NCBI RefSeq assembly: GCF_003625485.1 | Contig: NZ_RAIR01000001.1 | Location: 186,001 to 250,000, forward strand | DNA from: Butyrivibrio sp. CB08 | GTDB lineage: Bacteria; Bacillota; Clostridia; Lachnospirales; Lachnospiraceae | Length of the DNA: 64,000 nucleotides | Direction: 5' to 3' | Shown here: positions 28,615 through 38,604 of the stretch, in pieces | Numbering within the stretch: the stretch's first letter is position 1 | Layout of the letters: each line of letters starts with the position of its first letter | Program-made: the position numbers and the translations under genes | The notes under the pieces: generated by a model | Databases searched by the model: none | What the model saw: the letters and a program-made list of their open reading frames with translations, nothing else | What the model was told of the DNA's origin: nothing

Positions 28615-28950
28615 TTACCTTAGGATCACTGTGTAATCCGGATAAAGATTTGCCGCGATGGGCTGGTAGTCCACAAAGAAAACGTTGCTGTCATAGGTAA
28701 GGCCGTAGTGGTCCTCCATGTACTGAAGAGATGGAGGGTACATGCCTTCAATGGCATAGCACTGGACAATATCCCTTGCTATGGCGCTCTCTAAGGACTC
28801 CTGTTCCTTCTCAATAGAGCTTCTTCCGGAGTACTCAACAGCCTGGATAAAGAAGACTGCAATGAGTACAAAGATAACCACGGAGATCACTCTGTAGAAG
28901 TTATCAGAGGGCAATATGGAAATGCTGGTTTTATCAAATCTGTTTGCCAT
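28615..28950 (-). CDS. Small single-helix protein of the pilin-type operon
   Basis: 111 residues, no family recognised. One membrane helix (VISVVIFVLIAVFFIQAV) and an outside tail with MYPPSLQYMEDHYGL, a pattern seen in minor pilins where a Pro-rich segment follows the helix. It lies between GspF and the DUF4860-like gene with 5-12 base gaps. Confidence 0.55.
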   Translation of the reverse strand: MANRFDKTSISILPSDNFYRVISVVIFVLIAVFFIQAVEYSGRSSIEKEQESLESAIARDIVQCYAIEGMYPPSLQYMEDHYGLTYDSNVFFVDYQPIAANLYPDYTVILR

Positions 28951-28962
28951 ATATAAGCCTCA

Positions 28963-30018
28963 TTAACCGATAGTTGACATGATTCCAAGAAGAGGAAGGA
29001 TAACTGACAAAAGGATCATTCCTACTATGATGGAAAGTACTATAACGAGTGTTGGTTCAAGAACTGAAATAAGTGAATAGATTCTTTTCTGGGTGTCGTG
29101 CTCGATTCTCTCAGAAACTCTCTTCATGGCCTGATCCATGGATCCTGACTTAAATCCAACGGATACCATCTGTGAGTAGAAGGAACCGAAGATGCTGGAT
29201 TTTTCAAGGGCTTCAGGGAAGCTGTCACCATCAAGCAGAAGGTTTCTGCAGTTTTCAATCTTGTCCTTTAGTTCATCGGAAGCCACAAGCTTTTTAACCA
29301 GGGACAATCCTTCATAGGTATCCATACCACTTGAAAGAGTAAGGACCATTCCACTGGCGAAGCGCTCAGTATCGATCTCCTGCATAAGTCTCTTGGTAGG
29401 GCCAAACTTCCTAAGAAGATTTCGAAGGTTACTCTTTCCGCTCTCAGTCATGGCAAAGTACATGAAGCAAAGTGCCAGGACAACCAGAATGGCTATCATT
29501 ATGAAAGAGTAGGTGTTAAGGGCGTTGCCCAGGTTCAAAAGAGACTGTGAAAAGCCGCTCATGCTGGTTCCAAGCTGTGCAAATACCTGATCGAAGATTG
29601 GAAGAACCTTGGTGATCAGAACAAGTACAACCACAAGCATCATAAATACCATGATAAGAGGATAGCTTACAGCACTCTTGATGCTGGACTCAATGTTTTC
29701 CTCCCTGTCGTAGTAGTCTGCAAGGGATTCCATAACTGTGTCCATGCTTCCGGATTCCTCACCAATTGTTACCATGTGGATAACATAGTCAGGAAATACC
29801 TCGCTCATGGAAAGAGCTACGTGGAATTTTTCACCGCTGTGCAGAACCTGGCTTATAGAGTTGTAGATCTTCTTGGCAGAAGCATCTGTGGTGTCATCTG
29901 CAAGAATATCAATTCCATCTCCGGGAGCAATACCTGCCTGCAAAAGCAGTGCCATCTCCCTGCAGAAGCTTGAGATCTCATAGCTGTTTAGTTTTTTTGC
30001 TTTAGAAGTAGCGCCCAT
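28963..30018 (-). CDS. Type II secretion / type IV pilus inner-membrane platform protein (GspF/PilC family)
   Basis: 351 residues with two repeated T2SSF domains: EISSFCREMALLLQAGI at the N-terminus and ERFASGMVLTLSSGMDTYEGL in the second half, each followed by helices. GEESGSMDTVMESLADYY and VGFKSGSMDQAMKRVSERI are the paired signature regions. It recruits the assembly ATPase and pulls pilins from the membrane. The ATPase (GspE/PilB) and the prepilin peptidase are not in this window. Confidence 0.9.
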   Translation of the reverse strand: MGATSKAKKLNSYEISSFCREMALLLQAGIAPGDGIDILADDTTDASAKKIYNSISQVLHSGEKFHVALSMSEVFPDYVIHMVTIGEESGSMDTVMESLADYYDREENIESSIKSAVSYPLIMVFMMLVVVLVLITKVLPIFDQVFAQLGTSMSGFSQSLLNLGNALNTYSFIMIAILVVLALCFMYFAMTESGKSNLRNLLRKFGPTKRLMQEIDTERFASGMVLTLSSGMDTYEGLSLVKKLVASDELKDKIENCRNLLLDGDSFPEALEKSSIFGSFYSQMVSVGFKSGSMDQAMKRVSERIEHDTQKRIYSLISVLEPTLVIVLSIIVGMILLSVILPLLGIMSTIG

Positions 30019-30041
30019 TGTGCCCTCCGATAGATAAACTA

Positions 30042-31043
30042 TTAGTAGATGTATTTGACAGAGTAGTTTGCACCATCACCAATGAATTCCTTAAGGGATT
30101 TATCCTTGGTGTTTGATGCGAAGGTTGGATCCATAAGTGACCACTCAGTTCCGTCGAATTCGATCATTCCGTTGACCCAGCCAATGTCTTCAATGTAGGT
30201 ACTAAGCCATGCGTGATAGGCTGTTCCTGCGTATCCGATCTCCATTCTGGTAGGAATTCTCTGACTCCTTAGCATTGAAGTCATGAGAGAGGAGTAGTCA
30301 AGGCAGATGCCCTTCTTGGTAGAAAGAACTTCATCCACATCGGGAAGATAACCGCTCTCTACGGACTCAGCCTCAGCGTGGTCATATTCGATATTGGCGA
30401 TTATATAGTTGTAAACCTCAGATACCACCTCGATGTCTGAATTGCACACATAAGCCAGCTCTTCAGCTTTGGCAATAGCCTTGGTATTACTGTTGAATTT
30501 GCAGTACTGATTTGGATAAAGGAATGGGCCAAACTCATTTGTAATGGTGACGTCTAGGAGCTGTGAAAAGGCCTGTGAATACTGGGTTCCCTGAATGTTC
30601 TCAAAGACGTTTATCATGTATTCACCATTACCTGTCTGGAGAGGAAATACCTCTGGAGTTGGTGTTCCGGAAATGAGGTCGTAGGTGTAGGTTCTCTGTC
30701 CCGGACCTGTGATCTGGAGTTTAACCTTTGGGGACTGTCCGATGTAGGTTACGATAACGTATCCCTCATCAGCGTGGGAAGCATCAAGCCTTGCGTATTC
30801 ATTCTCGTAAACAATCTCGCCGCTCTCTTCAGGCACAAGACAAACAGGAGTATTATCGCGGCTTCCCTTTTCTCTTGGAACGTCTGGGTCGTTCTTGAGC
30901 TGGGCAGGAGCGTTCTTACTTGTGGACACTCCAACCGGAGTTTTATCTTCTCCGCACCCGGACAGGAAAGTCATGGATATACCCATGAATACACAAAGAA
31001 GTGCATATGATCTTTTTCTTTTCCTGGTAAACAATGTTTTCAT
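30042..31043 (-). CDS. Transglutaminase-like lipoprotein
   Basis: 333 residues. Type II signal with lipobox LSGC after a basic KRKR start. The transglutaminase-like fold has its Cys in KKGICLDYSSLM, His in AYHAWLST and Asp in WSLMDPTF, so it looks active. It probably works at the outer face of the membrane on proteins or wall peptides. It lies between the GGDEF protein (3 bases) and GspF (23 bases), so it may process or cross-link the exported pilin-like proteins (inferred). Confidence 0.88.
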   Translation of the reverse strand: MKTLFTRKRKRSYALLCVFMGISMTFLSGCGEDKTPVGVSTSKNAPAQLKNDPDVPREKGSRDNTPVCLVPEESGEIVYENEYARLDASHADEGYVIVTYIGQSPKVKLQITGPGQRTYTYDLISGTPTPEVFPLQTGNGEYMINVFENIQGTQYSQAFSQLLDVTITNEFGPFLYPNQYCKFNSNTKAIAKAEELAYVCNSDIEVVSEVYNYIIANIEYDHAEAESVESGYLPDVDEVLSTKKGICLDYSSLMTSMLRSQRIPTRMEIGYAGTAYHAWLSTYIEDIGWVNGMIEFDGTEWSLMDPTFASNTKDKSLKEFIGDGANYSVKYIY

Positions 31044-31046
31044 ATT

Positions 31047-31787
31047 TTATGCAAGAGTAAGAGGCATTTCTCTGATCTTCTTGTAGCCAAGAGAAATGAT
31101 CTCTGAAATCTTTTCCTTCTTTTCGTCGCAGTTTAGTACTCTGGAATAGTGAACCTCCAGCGGAGTTCCAACGTTCATCTCATTGTAGCCGTGGATCCTC
31201 TTTGTGAGCTCTAAAAGGAACATGTCTGCCTTGGTGGAGTCGCAGTCATCAAGGAGAACGATGTACTCATTGCCGCCGTTTCTACCTACATATCCGTAGT
31301 TTTCGCTTACATCCTCGATGATGGTTGCAAACTCGGAGATAAGATAGTTTCCGTTCTTGTGACCTTCGCTGGAATTGATGGCACCAAGGTTGGAGATCTG
31401 TATCAGGAAGAATCCTGTCTTTGGAAGTCTCTCCGGATTATTGAAGCTCTCTATAAGAAGGTCACAGCTGTATCTGTTTGGAAGACCTGTAAGGTGGTCG
31501 ATATAGGCCAGCTTGTTAAGTCTCTTTCCGATGGATACAGTTCTTCGGATAATATAAAAATCAATGATGATGGATATTATAAAAAGGATGAGGCAGATTC
31601 CTGTACAGATGAAAAATACAGGTACCTGACCATTTAAGTTCTCTTTAAAGATTGCCCTGTCCCTGAAAAAGAGAATTGTCATTGCGATGGTAAGAACAAC
31701 GGCAACAACCAGGGTTACTACCTTATAAATAAAGATGGAATTATAGACGTTAGCTCTTTTGCTCCAGTTATAAAAATCAGATTTCAT
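31047..31787 (-). CDS. Membrane GGDEF-fold protein with degenerate active site
   Basis: 246 residues. Two membrane helices (residues about 22-78), then a GGDEF-fold domain starting DHLTGLPNRYSCDLL. The catalytic signature is NGGNEY rather than GGDEF/GGEEF, so the metal-binding acid at the third place is lost and cyclase activity is doubtful. It may bind GTP or c-di-GMP as a receptor. First gene of the pilin-type operon. Confidence 0.82.
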   Translation of the reverse strand: MKSDFYNWSKRANVYNSIFIYKVVTLVVAVVLTIAMTILFFRDRAIFKENLNGQVPVFFICTGICLILFIISIIIDFYIIRRTVSIGKRLNKLAYIDHLTGLPNRYSCDLLIESFNNPERLPKTGFFLIQISNLGAINSSEGHKNGNYLISEFATIIEDVSENYGYVGRNGGNEYIVLLDDCDSTKADMFLLELTKRIHGYNEMNVGTPLEVHYSRVLNCDEKKEKISEIISLGYKKIREMPLTLA

Positions 31788-31859
31788 GAAGCGCCCCCAT
31801 GACGTAGTAATGATTTATCGAATTACTAATAAATATTTTACTATATTTAATGCAGCTAA

Positions 31860-32684
31860 TCAAAGTTTATGGGCGATGGGATTTCTTTTTTCAAAGGTGT
31901 AATATTCAGTGAATCCGCACTCAAGGGCAATATCTCTCATTCTGTCAAAACCGCAGGCTATTTTTTCTGGCCTGTGGGCATCGGAACCTATGGTTATGAT
32001 CTTTCCTCCAAGCTCCTTAAAGCGTTTTAGGGCAGCAGGGCATGGATTTGGCATACCGTTTGGATCTTTGGAGAGGATCTTGGCATTAAAATCAAGCCCC
32101 TTGTCGTGGGATACAAGGTACTTTAAGATCTCGTCGATCTGGTCTTTGAAACGCTCATAGGAATAGGTGGTATCACCCGCTGGTGCATAGCGGCATACGT
32201 AGTCCAGGTGTCCCAGAACGTCAAAATTGTCAAAGCACTTTATATTTTCCAGGGTGGTATCAAAGGTCTTTTTATAGATGTTTTCTATGGTGTCCTGTTC
32301 CCAAAAATCCGCATAGAATGGGTCTTTCCCATCTACGATATGGATTGATGCGATTACAAAATCAAATCCGTTTTCTTCTATAAAAGAGTTGTTCTGATCT
32401 GCGACCTGAGTCTGCATTCCTATCTCTACGCCAAAGCGCATGGATATCCTGTCTCCGTATACAGCCTTATATTTCTCGTACTCCTCCCTGTAGGGGCCGG
32501 GAAGGAGAGTAAAGGGCTCTGGGGGAAGGTCGTCATAGCAGGTTGGATAATCAAGGTCCAGGTGCTCTGTAAAACATATCTCCTCAAGGCCAAGCTCTAT
32601 GGAACACTCTATCATATCCTCCATTGGAGCCTTGCTGTCTCCTGAGTGATGAGTGTGCATATGGTAGTCGGATCGTATTGACAT
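31860..32684 (-). CDS. PHP-domain phosphatase, histidinol-phosphatase (HisJ) type
   Basis: 274 residues. The PHP metal-binding motif is DYHMHTHHSGDSK at the N-terminus, with EICFTEHLD, a GHLDYVCRY site and GSDAHRPE near the end. This matches the HisJ/HisK family, which removes phosphate from histidinol phosphate. The start at 32684 is chosen because GGAGAG precedes it; an ATG four codons earlier has no ribosome site. No other histidine genes are nearby, so another phosphoester substrate is possible. Confidence 0.82.
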   Translation of the reverse strand: MSIRSDYHMHTHHSGDSKAPMEDMIECSIELGLEEICFTEHLDLDYPTCYDDLPPEPFTLLPGPYREEYEKYKAVYGDRISMRFGVEIGMQTQVADQNNSFIEENGFDFVIASIHIVDGKDPFYADFWEQDTIENIYKKTFDTTLENIKCFDNFDVLGHLDYVCRYAPAGDTTYSYERFKDQIDEILKYLVSHDKGLDFNAKILSKDPNGMPNPCPAALKRFKELGGKIITIGSDAHRPEKIACGFDRMRDIALECGFTEYYTFEKRNPIAHKL

Positions 32685-32748
32685 AACTCTCTCCATTTTT
32701 TGTTATTTATTTACTTAGTAATTCTAGCACATTTTTTAATATTCTCAC

Positions 32749-32777
32749 TTGATTTATGGCTAAAAGTCTAATAGAAT
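32749..32777 (+). promoter_or_regulatory. gap promoter
   Basis: TTGATT, 17 bases, TAGAAT, about 85 bases before the gap start codon. Confidence 0.55.
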
Positions 32778-32861
32778 AGAGGGTGCTGATAAATAATTAT
32801 CAATTCTGATGATATAGGAACAGCAACCTATTTATTAAATTCATTTTAGGAGGAACTTAAA

Positions 32862-33893
32862 ATGGCAGTAAAAGTAGCAATCAATGGTTTTGGCCGTATC
32901 GGTCGTCTTGCATTCAGACAGATGTTTGGTGCAGAAGGTTACGAAGTAGTAGCTATCAATGATCTGACAAGCCCTAAGATGCTTGCTCATCTTTTGAAGT
33001 ACGATTCTTCACAGGGACGTTACGTAGAAGTAGGTCACGAAGATGACGTAACAGCTGATGACGAGGCTGGAACAATCACAGTAAAGGGTAAGACAATCAA
33101 GATCTACAAAGAGCCTGATGCAAACAATTGCCCATGGGGAGAGCTTGGAGTAGACGTAGTTCTTGAGTGCTCTGGATTCTATACATCTAAGGATAAGGCA
33201 CAGGCACACATCAATGCTGGTGCTAAGAAGGTTGTTATTTCTGCTCCTGCAGGAAATGATCTTCCTACAATCGTATACAACGTTAACCACACAACACTTA
33301 CTAAGGATGACAAGATCATTTCAGCTGCATCTTGCACAACAAACTGTCTTGCACCTATGGCTAAGGCTCTTAACGATTATGCACCTATCCAGTCAGGTAT
33401 CATGTGCACAATCCACGCTTACACAGGTGACCAGATGATCCTTGATGGTCCTCAGAGAAAGGGCGACCTTAGAAGATCACGTGCAGGTGCTGTAAACATC
33501 GTTCCTAACTCAACAGGTGCTGCAAAGGCTATCGGCCTTGTTATCCCTGAGCTTAACGGCAAGCTTATCGGCGCTGCACAGCGTGTTCCTACACCTACAG
33601 GATCAACAACACTTCTTTTCGCAGTTGTTAAGAAGGCAGACGTTACTAAGGATGCTGTAAACGCAGCTATGAAGGCAGCAGCTACAGAGTCATTCGGATA
33701 CAACACAGACGAGATCGTTTCATCTGATATCGTTGGTATGAGATTTGGTTCACTCTTCGATGCAACTCAGACACTTGTTAACAAGGTTGATGACGATACA
33801 TACGAAGTACAGGTTGTTTCATGGTATGACAACGAGAACTCATACACATCACAGATGGTTAGAACAATCAAGTACTTTGCTGAGCTTGGCTGA
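32862..33893 (+). CDS. gap: Glyceraldehyde-3-phosphate dehydrogenase
   Basis: 343 residues. NAD-binding [12 protein letters not shown] at the start and the catalytic Cys158 in [13 protein letters not shown]. It oxidises glyceraldehyde 3-phosphate in glycolysis. AGGAGG precedes the ATG. Codon choice is strongly biased (few alternative codons, many ACA/GTT/CTT), as in pgk and tpi, typical of a highly expressed gene. A strong terminator follows, so pgk-tpi form a separate or read-through unit. Confidence 0.98.
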   Translation: MAVKVAINGFGRIGRLAFRQMFGAEGYEVVAINDLTSPKMLAHLLKYDSSQGRYVEVGHEDDVTADDEAGTITVKGKTIKIYKEPDANNCPWGELGVDVVLECSGFYTSKDKAQAHINAGAKKVVISAPAGNDLPTIVYNVNHTTLTKDDKIISAASCTTNCLAPMAKALNDYAPIQSGIMCTIHAYTGDQMILDGPQRKGDLRRSRAGAVNIVPNSTGAAKAIGLVIPELNGKLIGAAQRVPTPTGSTTLLFAVVKKADVTKDAVNAAMKAAATESFGYNTDEIVSSDIVGMRFGSLFDATQTLVNKVDDDTYEVQVVSWYDNENSYTSQMVRTIKYFAELG

Positions 33894-33924
33894 TCTACCT
33901 ATCCTATCGGAATAGACTTTTAAT

Positions 33925-33959
33925 GAGGTCCGGTCCATATGGACCGGGCCTCTTTTTTT
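33925..33959 (+). terminator. Terminator after gap
   Basis: A 12-bp stem GAGGTCCGGTCC / GGACCGGGCCTC with an ATAT loop, followed by seven T. Confidence 0.92.
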
Positions 33960-33988
33960 AAGAATAATAAACCCAGGAGGTATATTAA

Positions 33989-35230
33989 ATGGCGGCATTA
34001 AACAAAAAGTCCGTAGATGACATTAATGTAAAGGGCAGACGCGTTCTCGTTCGTTGCGACTTCAACGTTCCTCTTAAGAACGGTGAGATCACAGACGAGA
34101 CCAGAATCGTAGCAGCTCTTCCTACAATCAAGAAGCTCGTTAAGGATGGCGGTAAGGTTATCCTTTGCTCACACCTTGGTAAGGTTAAGAATGGCCCTAA
34201 CGAGGGTGAATCTCTTGCACCAGTAGCTAAGAGACTTTCAGAGAAGCTTGGCAAGGAAGTTAAGTTCATCAGCGATTACTCTGTTACAGGTGCAACTGCA
34301 ACAGGCGCTGTTGAGGCTATGAACGAGGGAGATGTTATTCTTCTTCAGAATACACGTTTCAGAGGCAAGGAAGAGACCAAGCCTGAAGAGGCTGGAGATG
34401 CTTTTGCAAAAGAGCTTGCAGACCTTGCAGATGATTATGTATGTGATGCTTTCGGATCAGCTCACAGAGCACACGCTTCTGTAGCTGGTGTTACAAAGTT
34501 CATCAAGGAAAAGGGCGGCAACAACGCAGTTGGTTACCTTATGCAGAAGGAGATCGACTTCCTTGGTAACGCAGTTGAGAATCCAGTAAGACCTTTCGTA
34601 GCTATCCTCGGTGGTGCTAAGGTTGCTGACAAGCTCAACGTTATCAACACTCTTCTTGATAAGTGCGATACTCTTATCATCGGTGGTGGTATGGCTTACA
34701 CATTCCTTAAGGCTAAGGGATACGAAGTTGGTAAGTCACTTCTTGATGAGACTAAGGTAGATTACTGCAAAGAAATGATGCAGAAGGCTGAGAAGGCTGG
34801 CAAGAAGCTTCTTCTTCCTGTTGATACAGTTTGCATCGATTCTTTCCCAGATCCTATCGACAATCCTAACATCGCAACAACAGTTGTTGATGCTGACAAG
34901 ATCCCTTCAGACAAAGAGGGTGCTGATATCGGACCTAAGACAATCGAGCTTTACGCTGACGCTGTTAAGTCTGCTAAGACTGTAGTTTGGAACGGACCTA
35001 TGGGCGTATTCGAGAACCCAGTTCTTGCAAACGGAACAGAGGAAGTTGCTAAGGCACTTTCAGAGACAACAGCTACAACAATCATCGGAGGTGGTGACAG
35101 TGCAGCAGCTGTTAACCAGCTTGGCTATGCTGACAAGATGAGCCACATCTCAACTGGTGGTGGAGCTTCTCTTGAGTTCCTTGAGGGCAAGAAGCTTCCT
35201 GGCGTTTACGCTGCAGATGATAAGGCTTGA
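33989..35230 (+). CDS. pgk: Phosphoglycerate kinase
   Basis: 413 residues. The N-terminal [12 protein letters not shown] motif, the [10 protein letters not shown] substrate region, and GGGDSAAAV near the C-terminal nucleotide site are intact. It makes ATP from 1,3-bisphosphoglycerate. AGGAGG stands before the ATG. Thirty-six bases separate it from tpiA. Confidence 0.98.
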   Translation: MAALNKKSVDDINVKGRRVLVRCDFNVPLKNGEITDETRIVAALPTIKKLVKDGGKVILCSHLGKVKNGPNEGESLAPVAKRLSEKLGKEVKFISDYSVTGATATGAVEAMNEGDVILLQNTRFRGKEETKPEEAGDAFAKELADLADDYVCDAFGSAHRAHASVAGVTKFIKEKGGNNAVGYLMQKEIDFLGNAVENPVRPFVAILGGAKVADKLNVINTLLDKCDTLIIGGGMAYTFLKAKGYEVGKSLLDETKVDYCKEMMQKAEKAGKKLLLPVDTVCIDSFPDPIDNPNIATTVVDADKIPSDKEGADIGPKTIELYADAVKSAKTVVWNGPMGVFENPVLANGTEEVAKALSETTATTIIGGGDSAAAVNQLGYADKMSHISTGGGASLEFLEGKKLPGVYAADDKA

Positions 35231-35266
35231 TCGCTAACATATAAATAATCTTTGGAGGATTACATA

Positions 35267-36013
35267 ATGGCACGTAGAAGAATTATCGCCGGTAACTGGA
35301 AGATGAACAAGACTCCCAGCGAGGCAGTTGCACTTTGTGCAGAATTAAAGGACCTTGTTAAGAATGACGCTGTAGACGTAGTTTACTGCGTACCAGCAAT
35401 TGATATTGTTCCTGTAGTAGAGGCTGTTAAGGGTACAAACGTACACGTTGGTGCTGAGAACTTCTACATCGAGGACAAGGGTGCTTTCACAGGTGAGATC
35501 TCAGCTCCTATGCTCAAGGATGCAGGCGTTGAGTACATCATCATCGGACATTCTGAGAGAAGAGATATCTTCGGTGAGAACGATATCCTCATCAACCAGA
35601 AGGTTAAGAAGGCATTCGCAGCAGGCCTTAAGCCAATTCTTTGCTGTGGTGAGTCTCTTGCACTTCGTAAGGCTGGCACATACAAAGAGTGGATCGCCAG
35701 ACAGATCAAGTGGGATCTTGATGGTGTAACAGCTGATCAGGTTAAGGAGCTTGTTATCGCATACGAGCCTATCTGGGCTATCGGAACAGGCGAGACAGCG
35801 TCGTCAGATCAGGCTGAGGAAGTTTGCGCTCTTATCCGTGAGCTCATCGGACAGATGTACGATGCAGCTACAGCTGATGCTGTACGCATCCAGTACGGCG
35901 GATCAATGAACGCTGGCAACGCAGCTGAGCTTCTTTCAAAGCCAAACATCGACGGTGGTCTCATCGGCGGTGCAAGCCTTAAGCCAGACTTCGGCCAGAT
36001 CGTTAACGCTTAA
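35267..36013 (+). CDS. tpiA: Triosephosphate isomerase
   Basis: 248 residues. GNWKMNK with the catalytic Lys, IIGHSERR with the catalytic His, [10 protein letters not shown] with the catalytic Glu, and the YGGSMN phosphate loop are all present. The ATG at 35267 ([11 protein letters not shown]) has GGAGG eight bases before it and gives the standard length, so the in-frame upstream extension is rejected. Confidence 0.98.
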   Translation: MARRRIIAGNWKMNKTPSEAVALCAELKDLVKNDAVDVVYCVPAIDIVPVVEAVKGTNVHVGAENFYIEDKGAFTGEISAPMLKDAGVEYIIIGHSERRDIFGENDILINQKVKKAFAAGLKPILCCGESLALRKAGTYKEWIARQIKWDLDGVTADQVKELVIAYEPIWAIGTGETASSDQAEEVCALIRELIGQMYDAATADAVRIQYGGSMNAGNAAELLSKPNIDGGLIGGASLKPDFGQIVNA

Positions 36014-36044
36014 TTAATCATCAAGCTAATTAGACGAGATTTAA

Positions 36045-36076
36045 GGGGCGGTTCCAAAATGGAACCGTCTCTTTTT
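36045..36076 (+). terminator. Terminator after tpiA
   Basis: Stem GGGGCGGTTCC / GGAACCGTCTC with loop AAAAT, followed by TTTTT. Confidence 0.88.
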
Positions 36077-36139
36077 AATTGACATAACATGATATATAAT
36101 GTACTAGGAGACGTTTATTCGATTATGAGGGGTTGAATA

Positions 36140-37153
36140 ATGATCTATATTATATGTTTCTCGATAGCTCTTTTGCTGCTGCTCTACATTATTTCCTATG
36201 CTGGAGTAGTGGATTATAACATTGTGCTCCTTTGCGTGGTGGTGGCCATAAGTAACGGGGGATATTATGCCCTGTCCGTATCCACTAATCTTGAGGAGGC
36301 AATCTTGGGAAATACCCTGTCCTATGTTCTGGGTATCTTTTCTCCCTTGCTGTTTTTCCTGATAATGTGCAGCATCTGCAGACTTCGTATCCCTAATATT
36401 GCGGTTTCAATAATGTGCGCCATTCAGATTTTTATCTATATGACGGTCTGCACCTGTGGAAAGCTGGATATCTTCTACAAGACCATACAGTTCCATCAGT
36501 CTGAGGCTGGTACTTACCTTACCAAGACCTATGGACCTATGCACACTGTATATTTGATATCTCTGGCTGTTTATACAGTGGCAGGAATTGTAGTAGCTAT
36601 ATATTCTATTTCCAGAAAGACTGTGGTAAGCCGCACAAACGTAGATATTATGCTGTTTGTTGATCTGTTTACCATAAGCGTTTATGCAAACGAGAGACTT
36701 GTTAAGAATACCGTTGAGCTGATGCCTATTGCAGCAACAATAACTCTCATCATAATACTTATGACGCTGATAAAAATATCAGTATATTCGCCCTATAACA
36801 ATCCTGAAATTATAGATTCAGAGGTCAGTAGCAGTGGATATATTGTTTTTTCCAAGCGTGTAAAATACATGTCCAGTAGCGAATATGCAAAGGTAATTTT
36901 CCCTGAGATTGCGGAGTGGGAACTGGAAAAGCCTATTCCCGGAGATGGAGGGAAATTTAACACGTATCTTCGCCCGGCTCTGACAGAGTTTATAAATAAC
37001 TCCAAAGAGCGCACTGTTTCTAACGTTTTCAGATACAAAGAGCAGATCTTTTGTTATGAGATCGGTAAGATAAGGGGAAGCGGAAGATCCATCAGAGGTT
37101 ATTACATCCGCGTATTTGATGTAACAAATATTCCTATAATAGAAAATAAATAA
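36140..37153 (+). CDS. 7TM sensor with PAS-like tail and no output domain
   Basis: 337 residues. Seven hydrophobic segments fill residues 1-220, resembling the N-terminal 7TM region of some histidine kinases and diguanylate cyclases. Residues 230-337 (SGYIVFSKRVKYMSS, then a KERTVSNVFRYKEQIFCYEI strand set) look like a PAS fold. No kinase, GGDEF or EAL domain follows; the stop is clean and the next gene starts 23 bases later. It is either a stand-alone receptor or a truncated relative of sensor enzymes. Confidence 0.65.
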   Translation: MIYIICFSIALLLLLYIISYAGVVDYNIVLLCVVVAISNGGYYALSVSTNLEEAILGNTLSYVLGIFSPLLFFLIMCSICRLRIPNIAVSIMCAIQIFIYMTVCTCGKLDIFYKTIQFHQSEAGTYLTKTYGPMHTVYLISLAVYTVAGIVVAIYSISRKTVVSRTNVDIMLFVDLFTISVYANERLVKNTVELMPIAATITLIIILMTLIKISVYSPYNNPEIIDSEVSSSGYIVFSKRVKYMSSSEYAKVIFPEIAEWELEKPIPGDGGKFNTYLRPALTEFINNSKERTVSNVFRYKEQIFCYEIGKIRGSGRSIRGYYIRVFDVTNIPIIENK

Positions 37154-37176
37154 TTGAAAAAAGAGGTGACCTGAAG

Positions 37177-38604
37177 ATGAATATATGCCTTTTGAATGAC
37201 TCTTTTCCACCAGTGATTGACGGCGTTGCAAATGTGGTGATGAACTATGGAAGCGTACTTACCACAGAGCTTAAGTCAAATGTTGTGGTGGGAACTCCAA
37301 GATATCCGGATGTCAGCTATGAAGGCTATCCATACAAGGTCGTACCTTATCCGAGCTTTGATACCACAGATTTTGTCAAGGGATACAGGACAGGTAATCC
37401 ACTGGCTATCAGGGAGATAGCCCAGATGGCGGAGATGGAACCTGACATTATCCACACCCATTGTCCTGCGGCATCAACCATTATGGCCAGGATCCTAAGA
37501 AGGGAGACTGGTGCGCCTATAGTTTTTACCTACCACACCAAGTTTGATGTGGACATTGAAAGAGCTGTGGGCGAGGGCCTTCTTAAGAAGGAGACCATAA
37601 AGGTGATGGTCAGCAACATTGAGGCCTGTGACGACGTCTGGGTGGTATCTGAAGGAGCTGGAGAGAATCTTCGAGCCCTTGGTTATGAGGGCGAGCTTCG
37701 AGTGATGCCAAACGGCGTTGATTTTCCAAAGGGCAGAGCGTCCAAGGACCTGGTAAAAGAACTGAACCAGTCCTACGACATACCTGAGGGAACGACGCTT
37801 TTTCTTTTTGTTGGAAGGCTTATGAATTACAAGGGTCTGCCAATTATCGTTGATGCGGTAAAAGAGCTGTCGGTTTCTGGCCTTGACTTTAGAATGGTCT
37901 TTGTTGGTGGAGGCGTTGATGCTGAGGGACTCCAGAACAAGGTCAGGGAATATGGCATCGCCATGGATGTATACGGAGAGAACGGCGCGCTTACTCATTT
38001 CGATGGAAAAGAGGGAATGGCTGGAAAGATAATCTTCACAGGTCCGGAGCACGACAGAGAAAAACTCAGGGCATGGAACACCAGGGCTGATCTGTTTCTT
38101 TTCCCATCTACCTATGATACTAACGGAATAGTAGTAAGAGAAGCTGCGGCCTGTGGACTTGCCAGCGTTCTCATAAAGGGTTCCTGCGCTGCAGAGGGCG
38201 TTACAGATGGAAGAAACAGCTACCTGATAGAGGAAAATGCTGCGTCTATGGCAGAGCTTTTAAAGAAAGTCCATGGAAAACTTCCTGAGCTTAATGAGAC
38301 TGGCCAGAAGGCCATGGATGAGATTTACATATCCTGGGACAAAGCCGTAAGGCTTGCCTACGACAGATACAAGGAACTTCATGAGATGAAGGTTTCAGGA
38401 GAACTTGGAATCAGGAAACACCAGAGCTTTGAGTATCTGATGAACATGACAGCTGTAGCTCTTGATGGCACACAGAAGGCCTTCTTCGATACCCCGAAGA
38501 TGATCTATGAGGGCATGAGAGAGAACTTTGAGGAACTTCGCAGTATCAGGGAAGATATCATTACAGAGATTAAGGACATGATTCACGATGGAACAGACAA
38601 GTAA
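37177..38604 (+). CDS. Glycosyltransferase family 4 protein
   Basis: 475 residues, GT-B fold. N-terminal NICLLNDSFPPVIDGVANVV is typical of GT4 diacylglycerol glucosyltransferase-like enzymes; the C-terminal half has LFLFVGRLMNYKGLP and the ATYDTNGIVVREAAACGLAS-like donor loop (FLFPSTYDTNGIVVREAAA). A helical tail of about 90 residues extends past the GT domain. Its end overlaps the GH13 gene by 17 bases, so both are made together. The acceptor may be a lipid or an alpha-glucan. Confidence 0.85.
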   Translation: MNICLLNDSFPPVIDGVANVVMNYGSVLTTELKSNVVVGTPRYPDVSYEGYPYKVVPYPSFDTTDFVKGYRTGNPLAIREIAQMAEMEPDIIHTHCPAASTIMARILRRETGAPIVFTYHTKFDVDIERAVGEGLLKKETIKVMVSNIEACDDVWVVSEGAGENLRALGYEGELRVMPNGVDFPKGRASKDLVKELNQSYDIPEGTTLFLFVGRLMNYKGLPIIVDAVKELSVSGLDFRMVFVGGGVDAEGLQNKVREYGIAMDVYGENGALTHFDGKEGMAGKIIFTGPEHDREKLRAWNTRADLFLFPSTYDTNGIVVREAAACGLASVLIKGSCAAEGVTDGRNSYLIEENAASMAELLKKVHGKLPELNETGQKAMDEIYISWDKAVRLAYDRYKELHEMKVSGELGIRKHQSFEYLMNMTAVALDGTQKAFFDTPKMIYEGMRENFEELRSIREDIITEIKDMIHDGTDK

